51,845 nt of DNA from Chitinophaga solisilvae (GTDB lineage: Bacteria; Bacteroidota; Bacteroidia; Chitinophagales; Chitinophagaceae): positions 1 to 51,845 of the forward strand of contig NZ_JAABOK010000019.1 in the NCBI RefSeq assembly GCF_009928525.1, given 5' to 3'. The notes below the pieces were generated by a model. The model was given only the letters and a program-made list of their open reading frames with translations. It was not told the DNA's origin and did not search any database. A program made the translations under genes and the position numbers. This document shows positions 16,311-24,580 of this stretch, one piece after another (the first letter of the stretch is position 1; every line of letters begins with the position of its first letter).

Positions 16311-17730
16311 ACATCAGTTCGTGTGCGATGCGCCCCAGTTCTTTCAGCGCCTGCTGTACACGCCGGTTCCATGCGTGGTTGCAGCTGATACGTATGTAAT
16401 TGCGGTAATCTCCGCTATTGGAGAATAGTGGTCCCGGTGCTATGTCGATATGTTTTGCCAGCGCTTCCTGTTGCAACCGGAATGCGTTGATACTTGCCGG
16501 CAGTTCAACCCAGAGTACAAGTCCGCCCTGCGGGCGGCTGATGCGTGTGCCTGCGGGAAAATGCGTTGCTATTGCCTGCGTGGTGAGCAGTACCAGTTTG
16601 TGTAATGTTACACGCAGCTTGCGGAGGTGACGGTCATAGGCGCCGGTAGATAACAGTTCCAGCATTGACAGCTGCACGATGCTGGTGGTAGCTATATTGG
16701 TGACGGCCTTGAGTTTACTGACCTGTTCCGTAAACCTGCCCGGCGCGCACCATCCGATGCGGTAACCCGGCGCCACGGTCTTGGAAAAGGAGGAGCAGAG
16801 CATTACCCAGCCGTTGGTATCATAGCTTTTGATATTCGTGGGCCTTTGTGTATCAAAATGCAGATCTCCGTAGATATCATCATCAATCACCGGTATCTTC
16901 TGCCGGTTGGCAAAGCGGGCGATCGCCTCTTTTTTATCCTCCTGCAGTTGTACACCGTTGGGGTTATTGAAATTGGAAATCAGTACACAGGCAGCTACAG
17001 GGAATTTACTGCAGATGTGCGCCAGCTGTGCGGTATCGATGCCGGCAGCTGAATCACAGGGTAGCTCAATGATGTTGAGCTTTAACTGTTCCAGTCCCTG
17101 TAACACGCCAAAATAAGAGGGCGTAGCCACTACTACCGTATCGCCGGCTTGTGTTACAGCGCGGAGGCAGAGGTGGATGGCTTCCAGTGCGCCGTTGGTG
17201 ATGATGATATCGTCGGCAGACAACTGGCTGTTCCAGCGGAAGGACCGCCTGGCAATTTCCTGGCGCAGTAAAGGATGCCCCGCTGCTGTTTCGTATTGCA
17301 GGTGCATGCCGGTGAGGTCCCGCGATGCCTGCTGCAGGCTTCTCCGGATGGCATTGAAGGGCAGTAGGGACGTATCCGGTGTGGCGCCGAAGAAGGAGAT
17401 GAAAGCAGTATTGCCGGGGGCCGGAAAGGTTGCCTTGCGTAATGTTTTACTGACGGTAATTTCCCGGATACCGGATACCGTTGAAACACCCTGCGGTAAA
17501 GGATGCTGTGCCACCGATTTGCGTAATACCACATATCCTGATTTTTCCCTGCCGGCTATCAGCCCTTTGTCTGCCAGCAAGGTAAAGGCTTTCAGCGCAG
17601 TGCCTATGCTCACCTGGTACTGTTCATGCACTGTGCGCAGGGAAGGCAGCTTGTCGCCCACCGGATACGTGTTGTTGTTAATCAGCCGTTCCAGCTTGCC
17701 GGCAATGGAAATATACTGAAAGGTATTCAT
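16309..17730 (-). CDS. MocR-type transcription regulator (GntR HTH fused to aminotransferase fold)
   Basis: 473 aa. Residues about 1-70 are a GntR winged helix (YPVGDKLPSLRTVHEQYQVS, then GLIAGREKSGYVV). Residues about 100-473 are a fold-type I aminotransferase domain with PLP Lys317 in SFSKTVAPGYRIGW, and NFNNPNG and DDDIYGDL motifs, so PLP is likely bound. Divergent from a GNAT gene. Two direct repeats in the shared promoter region are the probable binding site. The ligand or controlled pathway is not deducible; the GNAT is the obvious target. Confidence 0.93.
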   Translation of the reverse strand: MNTFQYISIAGKLERLINNNTYPVGDKLPSLRTVHEQYQVSIGTALKAFTLLADKGLIAGREKSGYVVLRKSVAQHPLPQGVSTVSGIREITVSKTLRKATFPAPGNTAFISFFGATPDTSLLPFNAIRRSLQQASRDLTGMHLQYETAAGHPLLRQEIARRSFRWNSQLSADDIIITNGALEAIHLCLRAVTQAGDTVVVATPSYFGVLQGLEQLKLNIIELPCDSAAGIDTAQLAHICSKFPVAACVLISNFNNPNGVQLQEDKKEAIARFANRQKIPVIDDDIYGDLHFDTQRPTNIKSYDTNGWVMLCSSFSKTVAPGYRIGWCAPGRFTEQVSKLKAVTNIATTSIVQLSMLELLSTGAYDRHLRKLRVTLHKLVLLTTQAIATHFPAGTRISRPQGGLVLWVELPASINAFRLQQEALAKHIDIAPGPLFSNSGDYRNYIRISCNHAWNRRVQQALKELGRIAHELM

Positions 17731-17771
17731 CTGTTACCGTTAAATATTCAGTTTTTGTATCTGTTACAGTT
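17729..17771. promoter_or_regulatory. Direct-repeat operator candidate for the MocR regulator
   Basis: ATCTGTTACCGTT (from 17729) and ATCTGTTACAGTT (from 17759) are direct repeats with one mismatch and a 30-bp period, close to three helical turns. The first overlaps the start codon of the mocR-type gene; the second precedes the -7 box of the divergent GNAT gene. MocR proteins such as GabR and PdxR are known to bind spaced direct repeats. Confidence 0.6.
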
Positions 17772-17784
17772 GGGTAAAGGTAGC

Positions 17785-17792
17785 TAGTTTTG
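17785..17792 (+). promoter_or_regulatory. TAnnTTTG -7 promoter box
   Basis: TAGTTTTG ends 21 bp before the ATG at 17814 and lies just downstream of the second direct repeat. Confidence 0.6.
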
Positions 17793-17813
17793 TTGTATCA
17801 AACCGATAGCACA

Positions 17814-18341
17814 ATGGAGATTATGAACAGCACCCACGAAGATATGGACGCCATCTTTCAGCTGTACGAAGCCGGTACGGCCTATATGAAGCAGGTGGCG
17901 CGGAAACACTGGCAGGGTTTCGACCGGAACATGGTAGCCAGAGAAATCACTGAAGGCCGGCAGTGGAAAATACTGGTAGACGGCGTAGTAGCCTGTGTGT
18001 TTGTGACCACCTTTCATGATCCGCTGATATGGCAGGAGAAGGATAAGGACCCGGCAATATACCTGCACCGGATAGCCACCCATCCGGCTTTCCGCGGGCA
18101 AGGCATGGTCAGGCACATTGCCGCATGGGCTGCTACCCATGCACGGAAGCATAACAAACAATACATCCGTATGGATACCGGCAGCGGTAATGATAAACTC
18201 AACCAATATTATATCAGCTGCGGGTTTACGTATCTGGGGATTGTAGCCACGCCGGATACGCCGGAGCTGCCGGCGCACTACCGGAACGGATCTTCCAGCC
18301 TGTTTGAAATAAAACTGCCGCCTGCAGCTGTCACCAGCTGA
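17814..18341 (+). CDS. GNAT-family N-acetyltransferase divergent from MocR
   Basis: 175 aa from ATG 17814; a TTG at 17790 lies inside the -7 box and is rejected. GNAT core: YLHRIATHPAFRGQGMVRHIA (acetyl-CoA loop RGQGMV, about residues 98-103), then IRMDTGSGNDKLNQYYISCGF. N-terminal MEIMNSTHEDMDAIFQLYEAGTAYM is typical of this family. The divergent layout suggests it is controlled by the MocR regulator. Confidence 0.87.
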   Translation: MEIMNSTHEDMDAIFQLYEAGTAYMKQVARKHWQGFDRNMVAREITEGRQWKILVDGVVACVFVTTFHDPLIWQEKDKDPAIYLHRIATHPAFRGQGMVRHIAAWAATHARKHNKQYIRMDTGSGNDKLNQYYISCGFTYLGIVATPDTPELPAHYRNGSSSLFEIKLPPAAVTS

Positions 18342-18441
18342 TAACGGACTTACCATAGCTGTCAAAATGCAGTACGTAAAAATCCGGATACGGATAAACG
18401 ATGACGTGCGGAGATACGTGTGGGGAGGGACAGCCAATAAA

Positions 18442-18475
18442 AAAAGCCTTGCAGTGTTGGATCTGCAAGGCTTTT
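18442..18475. terminator. Bidirectional terminator
   Basis: A 13-bp stem (AAAAGCCTTGCAG 18442-18454 with CTGCAAGGCTTTT 18463-18475) with an 8-nt loop, flanked by A and T runs on both sides. It serves the convergent GNAT and DUF1080 genes. Confidence 0.88.
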
Positions 18476-18492
18476 CAGTGATATGACGATCA

Positions 18493-19458
18493 TTATTTCG
18501 CGGGAGTAATCACGATCTTCCTGAATTCGATCGGGCCGTGATCGCCCTGGATATAGATAGGACCGGGTGCTCCTTCGTTACTGTCCAGCGCGCCGCCGGT
18601 AATACCGGGGATTTCCTGGTTGCTGATAACCGTTTTACCATTTACGACAATGGTCACCATTCTGCCAGTCAGGGTAATATCGTACGACTGCCACTTGTCT
18701 GGTCCCAGCGCTGCAATCTCGCTGGGAGCAAGGAAACCGTACACGCCGCTGAATAATACGCTGGACGGATGGGTATCCGGGCTGCTGTCTTCTATCTGCA
18801 CTTCATGACGGCCTCTCAGGTAAACGCCGCTGTTGCTGCCTTTCTGATACCTGAATTCCACATGCAGTTTGAAATCAGTGAATTGCTGATCGGAGATGAG
18901 GTTAGCGCCGGAACGCGGGCTGGTAAGGATACCGTCTTTCACGATCCATTGGTTTTCGCCTGCAGCTTTCCAGCCAGACAGGTCTTTGCCGTTGAACAGG
19001 TTCACCGCCTTGCCCCATACCGGTGCCGTAGTTCTTTTCAGCCAGGGCGCTCTCACGCCTTTCCAGCTGAAGGTTTTACCCTCGCTGGTTACCAGTGTAC
19101 CCTGTATACTGTTATCTGATACCGTACCTTCTACCTTTAAATACTGACTGCCGTTTTCCCACTGCGGAGGGATGGAGAAGCTGAACTTCCCGTTGTCAAC
19201 AATAACTTCAGACACCGGGCGCGCACTGCCGGAAGGGCCTACAAAATAGCCTACCAGCGTACGGTAGCCGGACAGCTTTACTTCCAGCCATGCCGGCGAC
19301 GTTTTGCCATTCTCATCAATGGTAATATCCCAGCGGCCAATAAGCGCCTGCTGGTCTGCAACTGTTTTTACATGGGCTTCCGGAAATCTGTGAGCCGCTG
19401 ATACCACCATTCCAGACAGCAACATACCAATACCCAGCACGAGGAATTTTTTATACAT
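18493..19458 (-). CDS. Secreted DUF1080 (3-keto-disaccharide hydrolase-like) protein
   Basis: 321 aa. N-terminal signal peptide (about residues 1-21, VVSAAH). Residues about 40-130 form a small beta domain (IGRWDITIDENGKTSPAWLEV). The C-terminal DUF1080 domain begins at NLFNGKDLSGWKA (about residue 153), with FRYQKGSNSGVYLRGRHEVQIED in the middle. DUF1080 is a concanavalin-like fold, and some members hydrolyse 3-keto-glycosides. A terminator follows. A class A palindrome sits about 45 bp upstream of the start. Confidence 0.9.
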   Translation of the reverse strand: MYKKFLVLGIGMLLSGMVVSAAHRFPEAHVKTVADQQALIGRWDITIDENGKTSPAWLEVKLSGYRTLVGYFVGPSGSARPVSEVIVDNGKFSFSIPPQWENGSQYLKVEGTVSDNSIQGTLVTSEGKTFSWKGVRAPWLKRTTAPVWGKAVNLFNGKDLSGWKAAGENQWIVKDGILTSPRSGANLISDQQFTDFKLHVEFRYQKGSNSGVYLRGRHEVQIEDSSPDTHPSSVLFSGVYGFLAPSEIAALGPDKWQSYDITLTGRMVTIVVNGKTVISNQEIPGITGGALDSNEGAPGPIYIQGDHGPIEFRKIVITPAK

Positions 19459-19503
19459 AGCAACAAATTTTTAGCATCGGCCAAGATAATAATAAAACTA
19501 TAG

Positions 19504-19649
19504 AATTACGAATTACGAATTGCGAATTACGAATGTAAGCCCGAAGATTAAACCGAAGATTAAGGGGGGATGCTTAATTCTTATTCCATTTAATCTTCGG
19601 TTTAATCTTCGGGCTTACATTCGTAATTCGCAATTCGTAATTCGTAATT
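19504..19649. repeat. Long perfect intergenic palindrome, class A (A2), in a divergent promoter region
   Basis: Left arm 19504-19563 and right arm 19590-19649 are exact reverse complements over 60 bp, with a 26-nt loop. Outer words are GAATTACGAATTGCG; the inner part has two tandem CCGAAGATTAA units. Both flanking genes point away from it (DUF1080 to the left, GH30 to the right), so it cannot be a terminator for either. Confidence 0.96.
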
Positions 19650-19869
19650 AAAATTAATTAATAGTTATCACTCCCCATTCTCTCCCTGTATAGTGTATAT
19701 TAACATGAAAAATATATATTTTTGAAAAAGTGAACAATGGATGTGCTGCTGATGCGGACAATTAATAAGGGGGGACGTTACTGCCTGTGAAGATAATGTG
19801 TAGATATACTAAACCCGTTCCCCTCGGTTACTGGCTCCTGTATTTCCCAACCCAAACCATCCTATAACA
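19650..19869 (+). promoter_or_regulatory. Upstream region of the GH30 gene
   Basis: 220 bp without a gene. A TATTTTTG -7-type box is at 19717-19724, about 145 bp before the ATG, implying a long leader. No -33 box or stable hairpin was recognised. Confidence 0.4.
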
Positions 19870-21381
19870 ATGAAAAAAAGTCTGAAAGGAGTTTCCTTGT
19901 CTGTACTGGCGGTAGCATTTACGGCCGGTTGTACTAAAAACATGCAGCAGGATCTGCAGCAGCTGCGTAACGATCAGCTGAAAGCCGGAGTGGCAGCGGC
20001 AGTAGCCATTGATACGGCTACCATTACCCTGAACTGGGGTACCACCTATCAGCGGCTGGAAGGCTTCGGCGCCTTTGCAGGAAGAGCTACGCCATTCTTT
20101 GAATCGGCCAGGCGCGACAGTATCATGAAACAACTCTGGGGTGCTGACGGGCTGCAGCTCAACATGATCCGCGGAGAAATCATGCATACCTATCCGTTTA
20201 ACAAGGCTACCGGAGTGGTGACTATTAAGCCGGCAGGTACTGATATTGACCTGGATGCGGGCAGCGCCGCCTATCAGGCGCTCACCGTTGATCAGAAGGC
20301 GCAGCTGGCACAGCTCTGGATACTGAAAAAAGTGAAGGAACGCTATCAGACGCCGGTGATGTTTGCCAGTGCCTGGACACCGCCGCTGTATATGAAGACC
20401 AACCCTAACAGCGAAAGCGGCAAGAACTTTAACGGCCTTAACTACAATTGCTGCTCCTCCGATTTCGCCAACTACATCGCAGGGTTTGTGAAGGCATACC
20501 AGCAGGAAGGCATTGGCTTTTATGGCGTATCGCCGAGCAATGAGCCGGAAAATGTTTTCTCTGACTGGCCGGCATCTTACTGGACCGCCGGGCACCTGGG
20601 AGAATTCATCAACAATAACCTGCGTCCTGCACTGAATGCACAGGGGCTGAACACCACCAGGATTATCTCCTCCGAGAACGCTGCCTGGGGGACCGCCAAC
20701 AGCTTCCTGTCCGGCATGAACAAAAATAATGTAGACATTCTCGCTGGCCACGGCTATGTGGAAATAGGCGATCTGATAATGGGTAAGAGAGGACTGAATC
20801 AGAATCCTAAAACCTGGAACTATGCCACCGGCAACCGCCCCGTGTGGATGACCGAAGCATCTGATGATGCCGGCGTATACGATAACACCATGACCGGAGG
20901 GCTGAAGCTGGCAGTGAACATGCACAAGTTCCTGGCAGAGTGTAACGTGAACGCCTATATTTACTGGCTGGGGATGCTGGCTATCCGCAATAACGAATCA
21001 CTGATATGCACCAACGGAGATGGTTCTCTGGATTATCCCAAGACCTACGATGTAATGGGGCAGTACTCCCGCTATGTGAAAGCCGGTTATTACCGTTTCC
21101 AGTCAAACCTGGCGAACAACTCCACGCTGAAAGTCTCTGCCTGGAAAGATCCGGCTACCGGCAAATTCAGTGTGGTAGTGGTGAACCCCGGTACCAGCGA
21201 AACGCATTGCCGCCTGAACCTGAGCGGATTTGCCACGGCAGGCTTATCATCCTTCCTGACGGCAGACAATACCAGTACTCACTGGCAGCAGGGAGCTGCC
21301 CTGCAGCCACAGGGTAATGGCAGCTTTGTATTAAATGTGCCGCCTTCCAGCGTAATCACTTTTACCGGAACGGCTAACTGA
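19870..21381 (+). CDS. GH30-family glycoside hydrolase lipoprotein
   Basis: 503 aa. A lipobox (FTAGC) makes it a predicted lipoprotein. Sequence from WGTTYQRLEGFGAFAG onward follows the GH30 pattern: FASAWTPPLYMKTN, acid/base Glu225 in SPSNEPE and nucleophile Glu329 in VWMTEASDD. A C-terminal beta-sandwich completes the fold. The family includes glucuronoxylanases, beta-1,6-glucanases and glucosylceramidases; the 'SNEPE' and 'NMHKFLAECNVNAYIYW' layout favours a xylanase or related endo-enzyme, but specificity is inferred. No SusCD pair is nearby. Confidence 0.9.
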   Translation: MKKSLKGVSLSVLAVAFTAGCTKNMQQDLQQLRNDQLKAGVAAAVAIDTATITLNWGTTYQRLEGFGAFAGRATPFFESARRDSIMKQLWGADGLQLNMIRGEIMHTYPFNKATGVVTIKPAGTDIDLDAGSAAYQALTVDQKAQLAQLWILKKVKERYQTPVMFASAWTPPLYMKTNPNSESGKNFNGLNYNCCSSDFANYIAGFVKAYQQEGIGFYGVSPSNEPENVFSDWPASYWTAGHLGEFINNNLRPALNAQGLNTTRIISSENAAWGTANSFLSGMNKNNVDILAGHGYVEIGDLIMGKRGLNQNPKTWNYATGNRPVWMTEASDDAGVYDNTMTGGLKLAVNMHKFLAECNVNAYIYWLGMLAIRNNESLICTNGDGSLDYPKTYDVMGQYSRYVKAGYYRFQSNLANNSTLKVSAWKDPATGKFSVVVVNPGTSETHCRLNLSGFATAGLSSFLTADNTSTHWQQGAALQPQGNGSFVLNVPPSSVITFTGTAN

Positions 21382-21402
21382 TAAACGAGAGATGATGTAT
21401 CC

Positions 21403-21431
21403 GGGATCAGCGTTTTCGCTGGTCCCTTTTT
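21403..21431 (+). terminator. Rho-independent terminator of the GH30 gene
   Basis: A 10-bp stem with one G-U pair (GGGATCAGCG 21403-21412, CGCTGGTCCC 21417-21426), TTTT loop, then a T-run. Confidence 0.85.
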
Positions 21432-21453
21432 GTTTCCGGAAGGGCTGTAAATA

Positions 21454-21480
21454 ACAAACCCGCCATGGAGGCGGGTTTGT
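21454..21480. terminator. Second hairpin between convergent genes
   Basis: A perfect 11-bp stem (ACAAACCCGCC 21454-21464, GGCGGGTTTGT 21470-21480) with a 5-nt loop. The minus strand reads GTTATT after it, so it more likely serves the minus-strand NlpE-like gene. Confidence 0.7.
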
Positions 21481-21504
21481 GTAGCATTGGGTCATATGCC
21501 CGTA

Positions 21505-21960
21505 TTACTGACGGGTTAAGTTATATTCAGCTCCGGAAGTAGAAGGCGTCTGCATGCTGCCATCGTGCATCTGGATGGTTTTGTCGTCCACCACAGAGAA
21601 GGTAGTGCCTCTGTCAGCCAGGTTTTTATACTCCAGGTATACTTCTTTTGTATCTCCGTTAAATTTCCATTTACCATCAGTTTTCATTTCATGTTCAGGC
21701 TTACCATCTTTGGACAGGTATGCTTCCGTCATGTTGAAGGTAGAATCTGCGTTTAAGGTAATGGTTACATCCCTTTTGGCTGCGCCTCCGGGAATAGTTC
21801 CTTTAAAGGAACCAGCGGCGAAAACCGCTGCAGCTACCGGTTCTCCGGGAGTGGTAACAGTAGTGGCGGAATCCGTATTGGCCGGTTGTGTACCGGAATT
21901 ACAGGAAATAATTGCAGTGGTTGCTACAAATACAGCAGCACAGATAATGACTTTTTTCAT
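21505..21960 (-). CDS. NlpE-like lipoprotein lacking the copper-binding cysteines
   Basis: 151 aa. Lipobox AIISC after the signal peptide. After a Thr/Ala-rich linker, the body GSFKGTIPGGAAKRDVTITLNADSTFNMTEAYL, then DGKWKFNGDTKEVYLEY, matches the NlpE N-terminal domain (copper resistance and envelope-stress signalling). Typical members carry CxxC after the GTxP segment; here the site reads PGGAAKRD, so metal binding as in E. coli NlpE is unlikely. Confidence 0.7.
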   Translation of the reverse strand: MKKVIICAAVFVATTAIISCNSGTQPANTDSATTVTTPGEPVAAAVFAAGSFKGTIPGGAAKRDVTITLNADSTFNMTEAYLSKDGKPEHEMKTDGKWKFNGDTKEVYLEYKNLADRGTTFSVVDDKTIQMHDGSMQTPSTSGAEYNLTRQ

Positions 21961-22100
21961 GTAGGCTCGTTTTGTGATGAATATAGTTTTTGTAAACAGG
22001 TTATCGGAATGTAACAGTTATACTGGTGAGATTGTTTGCTGAAATCGTGCCGGAAATTGCAGACAGGAAATTTAGTAATTTTAATATAAACAATCATCAT

Positions 22101-22913
22101 ATGACACAACAGAACAAAATACGTATATGTGTAGCCGGAGCTACAGGTTGGGCAGCTTCTGCACTGTGCAAAGCTATTGTAAAAACCCCGGATATAGAAC
22201 TGGTAGCAGCTATTTCCCGTTCCAACGCCGGAAAAAATCTGTCAGAAGTACTATCGCTCGATACTGAAAAAAACATTCCCATCTTCGCCACTGTGGAAGA
22301 AGCCCTACAGGTTCCCAGCGACGTTTTCTTCGAGTATACTTCTCCCGTTATCGCTAAACATCACATCCTGTCTGCCCTCCGCGCGCAGCGCCAGGTGATT
22401 GTAGGCACTTCCGGTCTGACCGATGAAGACTATGCCTCCATTGAAGCCGCCGCCCATGACAGTGGCAGGGGAGTGCTGGCCGTCGGTAATTTTGCTATCA
22501 GCGTGGTACTGCTCAACAGATTCGCTGAAATGGCCGCCCGCTACATGCCTCATTGGGAAATCATCGATTATGCCAGCGACAAAAAAGTAGACAGCCCCAG
22601 TGGCAGTACCCTGGAGCTGGTCAGCCGGCTGGCCAAAGTAGGACAGCCCATCACTACCATCCCTATCCAGGATACCAAAGGCTACCCGGAAACCAGGGGA
22701 GCAGCCATCAACCATACACAGGTACATTCGGTCAGACTACCAGGTTACATTGTTTCCCTGGAAGCCATTTTTGGTATGGAAAGCGAAAAACTCATATTAC
22801 GGCATGAAGCCGGCTCCAGTGCCGAACCATATGTAAACGGTGCACTGCTGGCCATCCGGAAGGTACAGCTGGTGAAAGGGTTTAGGAGAGGGTTGGATAG
22901 TGTTATGGATTAG
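22101..22913 (+). CDS. DapB-like NAD(P)-dependent reductase with altered catalytic motif
   Basis: 270 aa from ATG 22101. N-terminal Rossmann VAGATGWAA and a DapB C-terminal domain with KKVDSPSGSTLEL. In dihydrodipicolinate reductase the active site reads HHRHK followed by VDxPSG; here the equivalent residues are Ala158, Ser159, Asp160, Lys161 and Lys162, so the catalytic His is gone while the Lys and PSG loop remain. It is therefore probably not the lysine-pathway enzyme but a paralogue reducing another imine or acting on a different ligand. It stands alone between an NlpE-like gene and a palindrome. Confidence 0.82.
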   Translation: MTQQNKIRICVAGATGWAASALCKAIVKTPDIELVAAISRSNAGKNLSEVLSLDTEKNIPIFATVEEALQVPSDVFFEYTSPVIAKHHILSALRAQRQVIVGTSGLTDEDYASIEAAAHDSGRGVLAVGNFAISVVLLNRFAEMAARYMPHWEIIDYASDKKVDSPSGSTLELVSRLAKVGQPITTIPIQDTKGYPETRGAAINHTQVHSVRLPGYIVSLEAIFGMESEKLILRHEAGSSAEPYVNGALLAIRKVQLVKGFRRGLDSVMD

Positions 22914-22916
22914 ATT

Positions 22917-23060
22917 AATTGCGAATTACGAATTGCGAATTACGAATGTAGAAGCGAAGAGTTAAACGTAGACTAAGGAGGATATTTTTAAGTTATCACC
23001 TTAAATCTATGTTTAGCTCTTCGCTTCTACATTCGTAATTCGTAATTCGCAATTCGTATT
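22917..23060. repeat. Long intergenic palindrome, class A, imperfect (A3)
   Basis: Left arm 22917-22978 and right arm 22999-23060 pair with one bulge and a few mismatches, most of which would be G-U pairs in RNA. The core is GTAGAAGCGAAGAG. It begins 3 bp after the stop of the DapB-like gene and precedes a co-directional gene. Confidence 0.92.
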
Positions 23061-23123
23061 TTTTTTCAAAAAAACTGTAACATTCTCCCTTCTCTTCCTA
23101 CTAATACTGTAAATCTTAAGAAA

Positions 23124-23609
23124 ATGAAAATATACCAGGTAACATCCAGCGGCAAACAATACAGTTTATCAGCCAATGAAGAGGTGCAGGGGCAGATTTC
23201 CTATCCTACATGGTATTCCTACAGGGCGGTGATTACGACGGCAAATGGTACGTGGAATGTGAAAACAGAAGGTTTCTGGGGGCAGAAGCTGCTGATGGAA
23301 AAGGATAACGGGGTGGTGGCAGATGCCCGCATTAACTGGAATGCCCAGGTGGTGATTACCTTCGGCAGCCGGGAATATCTGTTGAAAGTAAAGCGGTTCC
23401 TTGATTTTTCTTTTGTAGTGCTGAATGAAAAGAAGGAAGTGGTGATGAATATACGCTCACAATATAAGTGGACCGGCTGCCACGTGAACTATCAGCTGGA
23501 AACCGAAGCAGATTTCCTTCCGGAAGAATTACTCTTCCTGGCACATAACTGTAATATGCTGCTGGCTATGAATGGCGATGCCACTGCTTCCGTGGCGGCT
23601 ACTATTTAA
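23124..23609 (+). CDS. Hypothetical protein, possible tubby/LURP-like beta-barrel
   Basis: 161 aa, no signal peptide or membrane segment. Strand-rich sequence with KLLMEKDNGVVADARINW, TFGSREYLLKVKRF, FVVLNEKKEVVMNI and a helical end FLPEELLFLAHNCNMLL. The order of short beta strands and the C-terminal hydrophobic helix are reminiscent of LURP-one/tubby C-terminal domains, but this is only a pattern impression. Convergent with the LysR gene (3 bp apart). Confidence 0.6.
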   Translation: MKIYQVTSSGKQYSLSANEEVQGQISYPTWYSYRAVITTANGTWNVKTEGFWGQKLLMEKDNGVVADARINWNAQVVITFGSREYLLKVKRFLDFSFVVLNEKKEVVMNIRSQYKWTGCHVNYQLETEADFLPEELLFLAHNCNMLLAMNGDATASVAATI

Positions 23610-23612
23610 CGG

Positions 23613-24497
23613 TTATTGAAAGTGTGCTTTCACTGCCGCGTTGAACAGCGGAATGGCGGGATTGTTTTTATCCAGCCACGCTGCTTTCCATACTCTCTTT
23701 CTGAGCGGGGAGCGCAACGGCAAAGTAACGATGTCCTTTTGCTTCAGGTAGGGGGCGATGACCCAGGTAGCAAAGATGCCTACGCCCATACCGGCGCTGA
23801 TCATTTCCACGATGGCTTCGGTGAGCTGCAGCCGGGTGATGGATGCAGGCTTAACCTCCCGGAAAAATTCCTGTGCGAAGTGATTGCTGGTAGTGCTGAC
23901 CTGTACATCGTAGGCGAATAAATTTTCCGTGGCGAAATCCGCTGCTGTCAGCGTTTTTTTAGTATGTACAAAGGGATGATCCCGATGCAGTACGGCTACC
24001 AGGTTGTCTGTAAACAGCGGTGTAGTGCGGATGGCCGGATGTTCCGGCGATTCGGAAATGATGGCTACGTCCAGTTCCCCGTTCAGCAGGTATTGCAGCG
24101 GTTTTTGAGTGGCGGCCGCCACGATCGATATCTCTGTTGTTGCTGCACGCGCTTTCAGGCGTGTAATAATCTCCGGCAGCCAATGGTAGCAAGTGTAGCA
24201 TTCGGTGCTGATCCGCAGGGTGTTCAGATGCCCTTTTTTATAGGCGAGCAGGTCTTCGTGTAGCCTTGACAGTTGCGGGAGTATACCTGCGGCGGTTTCC
24301 ATCATACGCCTGCCGGCATGTGTGAGCAACAGCTTTTTATTCACCCTTTCAAATATCTGCAGTCCGGTACGGTATTCCAGGTCTTTCAGCTGATGACTGA
24401 GCGCCGACTGGGTCAGAAAGAGGCTGTCTGCCGCCCTGGTAAGGGTTCCCTGTTCTACGATGCGTTGTACCAGCAGCAGGTCGTTGCTTGTTATCAT
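23613..24497 (-). CDS. LysR-family transcriptional regulator
   Basis: 294 aa. N-terminal winged HTH (LLLVQRIVEQGTLTRAADSL, then QSALSHQLKDLE; residues about 5-60) and a periplasmic-binding-like effector domain (about 90-294). Divergent from a thioredoxin-fold gene. A 15-bp dyad lies in the shared region. The effector is not evident. It probably regulates itself and the thioredoxin-fold gene. Confidence 0.93.
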   Translation of the reverse strand: MITSNDLLLVQRIVEQGTLTRAADSLFLTQSALSHQLKDLEYRTGLQIFERVNKKLLLTHAGRRMMETAAGILPQLSRLHEDLLAYKKGHLNTLRISTECYTCYHWLPEIITRLKARAATTEISIVAAATQKPLQYLLNGELDVAIISESPEHPAIRTTPLFTDNLVAVLHRDHPFVHTKKTLTAADFATENLFAYDVQVSTTSNHFAQEFFREVKPASITRLQLTEAIVEMISAGMGVGIFATWVIAPYLKQKDIVTLPLRSPLRKRVWKAAWLDKNNPAIPLFNAAVKAHFQ

Positions 24498-24514
24498 TAG
24501 TTTTTTTAATCGAA

Positions 24515-24529
24515 AATAGGAAAACTATT
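24515..24529. promoter_or_regulatory. Candidate LysR operator
   Basis: Perfect dyad AATAG-GAAAA-CTATT between the divergent LysR and thioredoxin-fold genes, about 27 bp upstream of the -7 box of the latter. LysR proteins normally bind interrupted dyads of about this size. Confidence 0.55.
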
Positions 24530-24555
24530 CATTTTTCTCATGATGTGGGAGTATC

Positions 24556-24563
24556 TACTTTTG
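24556..24563 (+). promoter_or_regulatory. TAnnTTTG -7 promoter box
   Basis: TACTTTTG ends 17 bp before the ATG at 24581. Confidence 0.6.
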
Positions 24564-24580
24564 ATATAAAATAATACATC

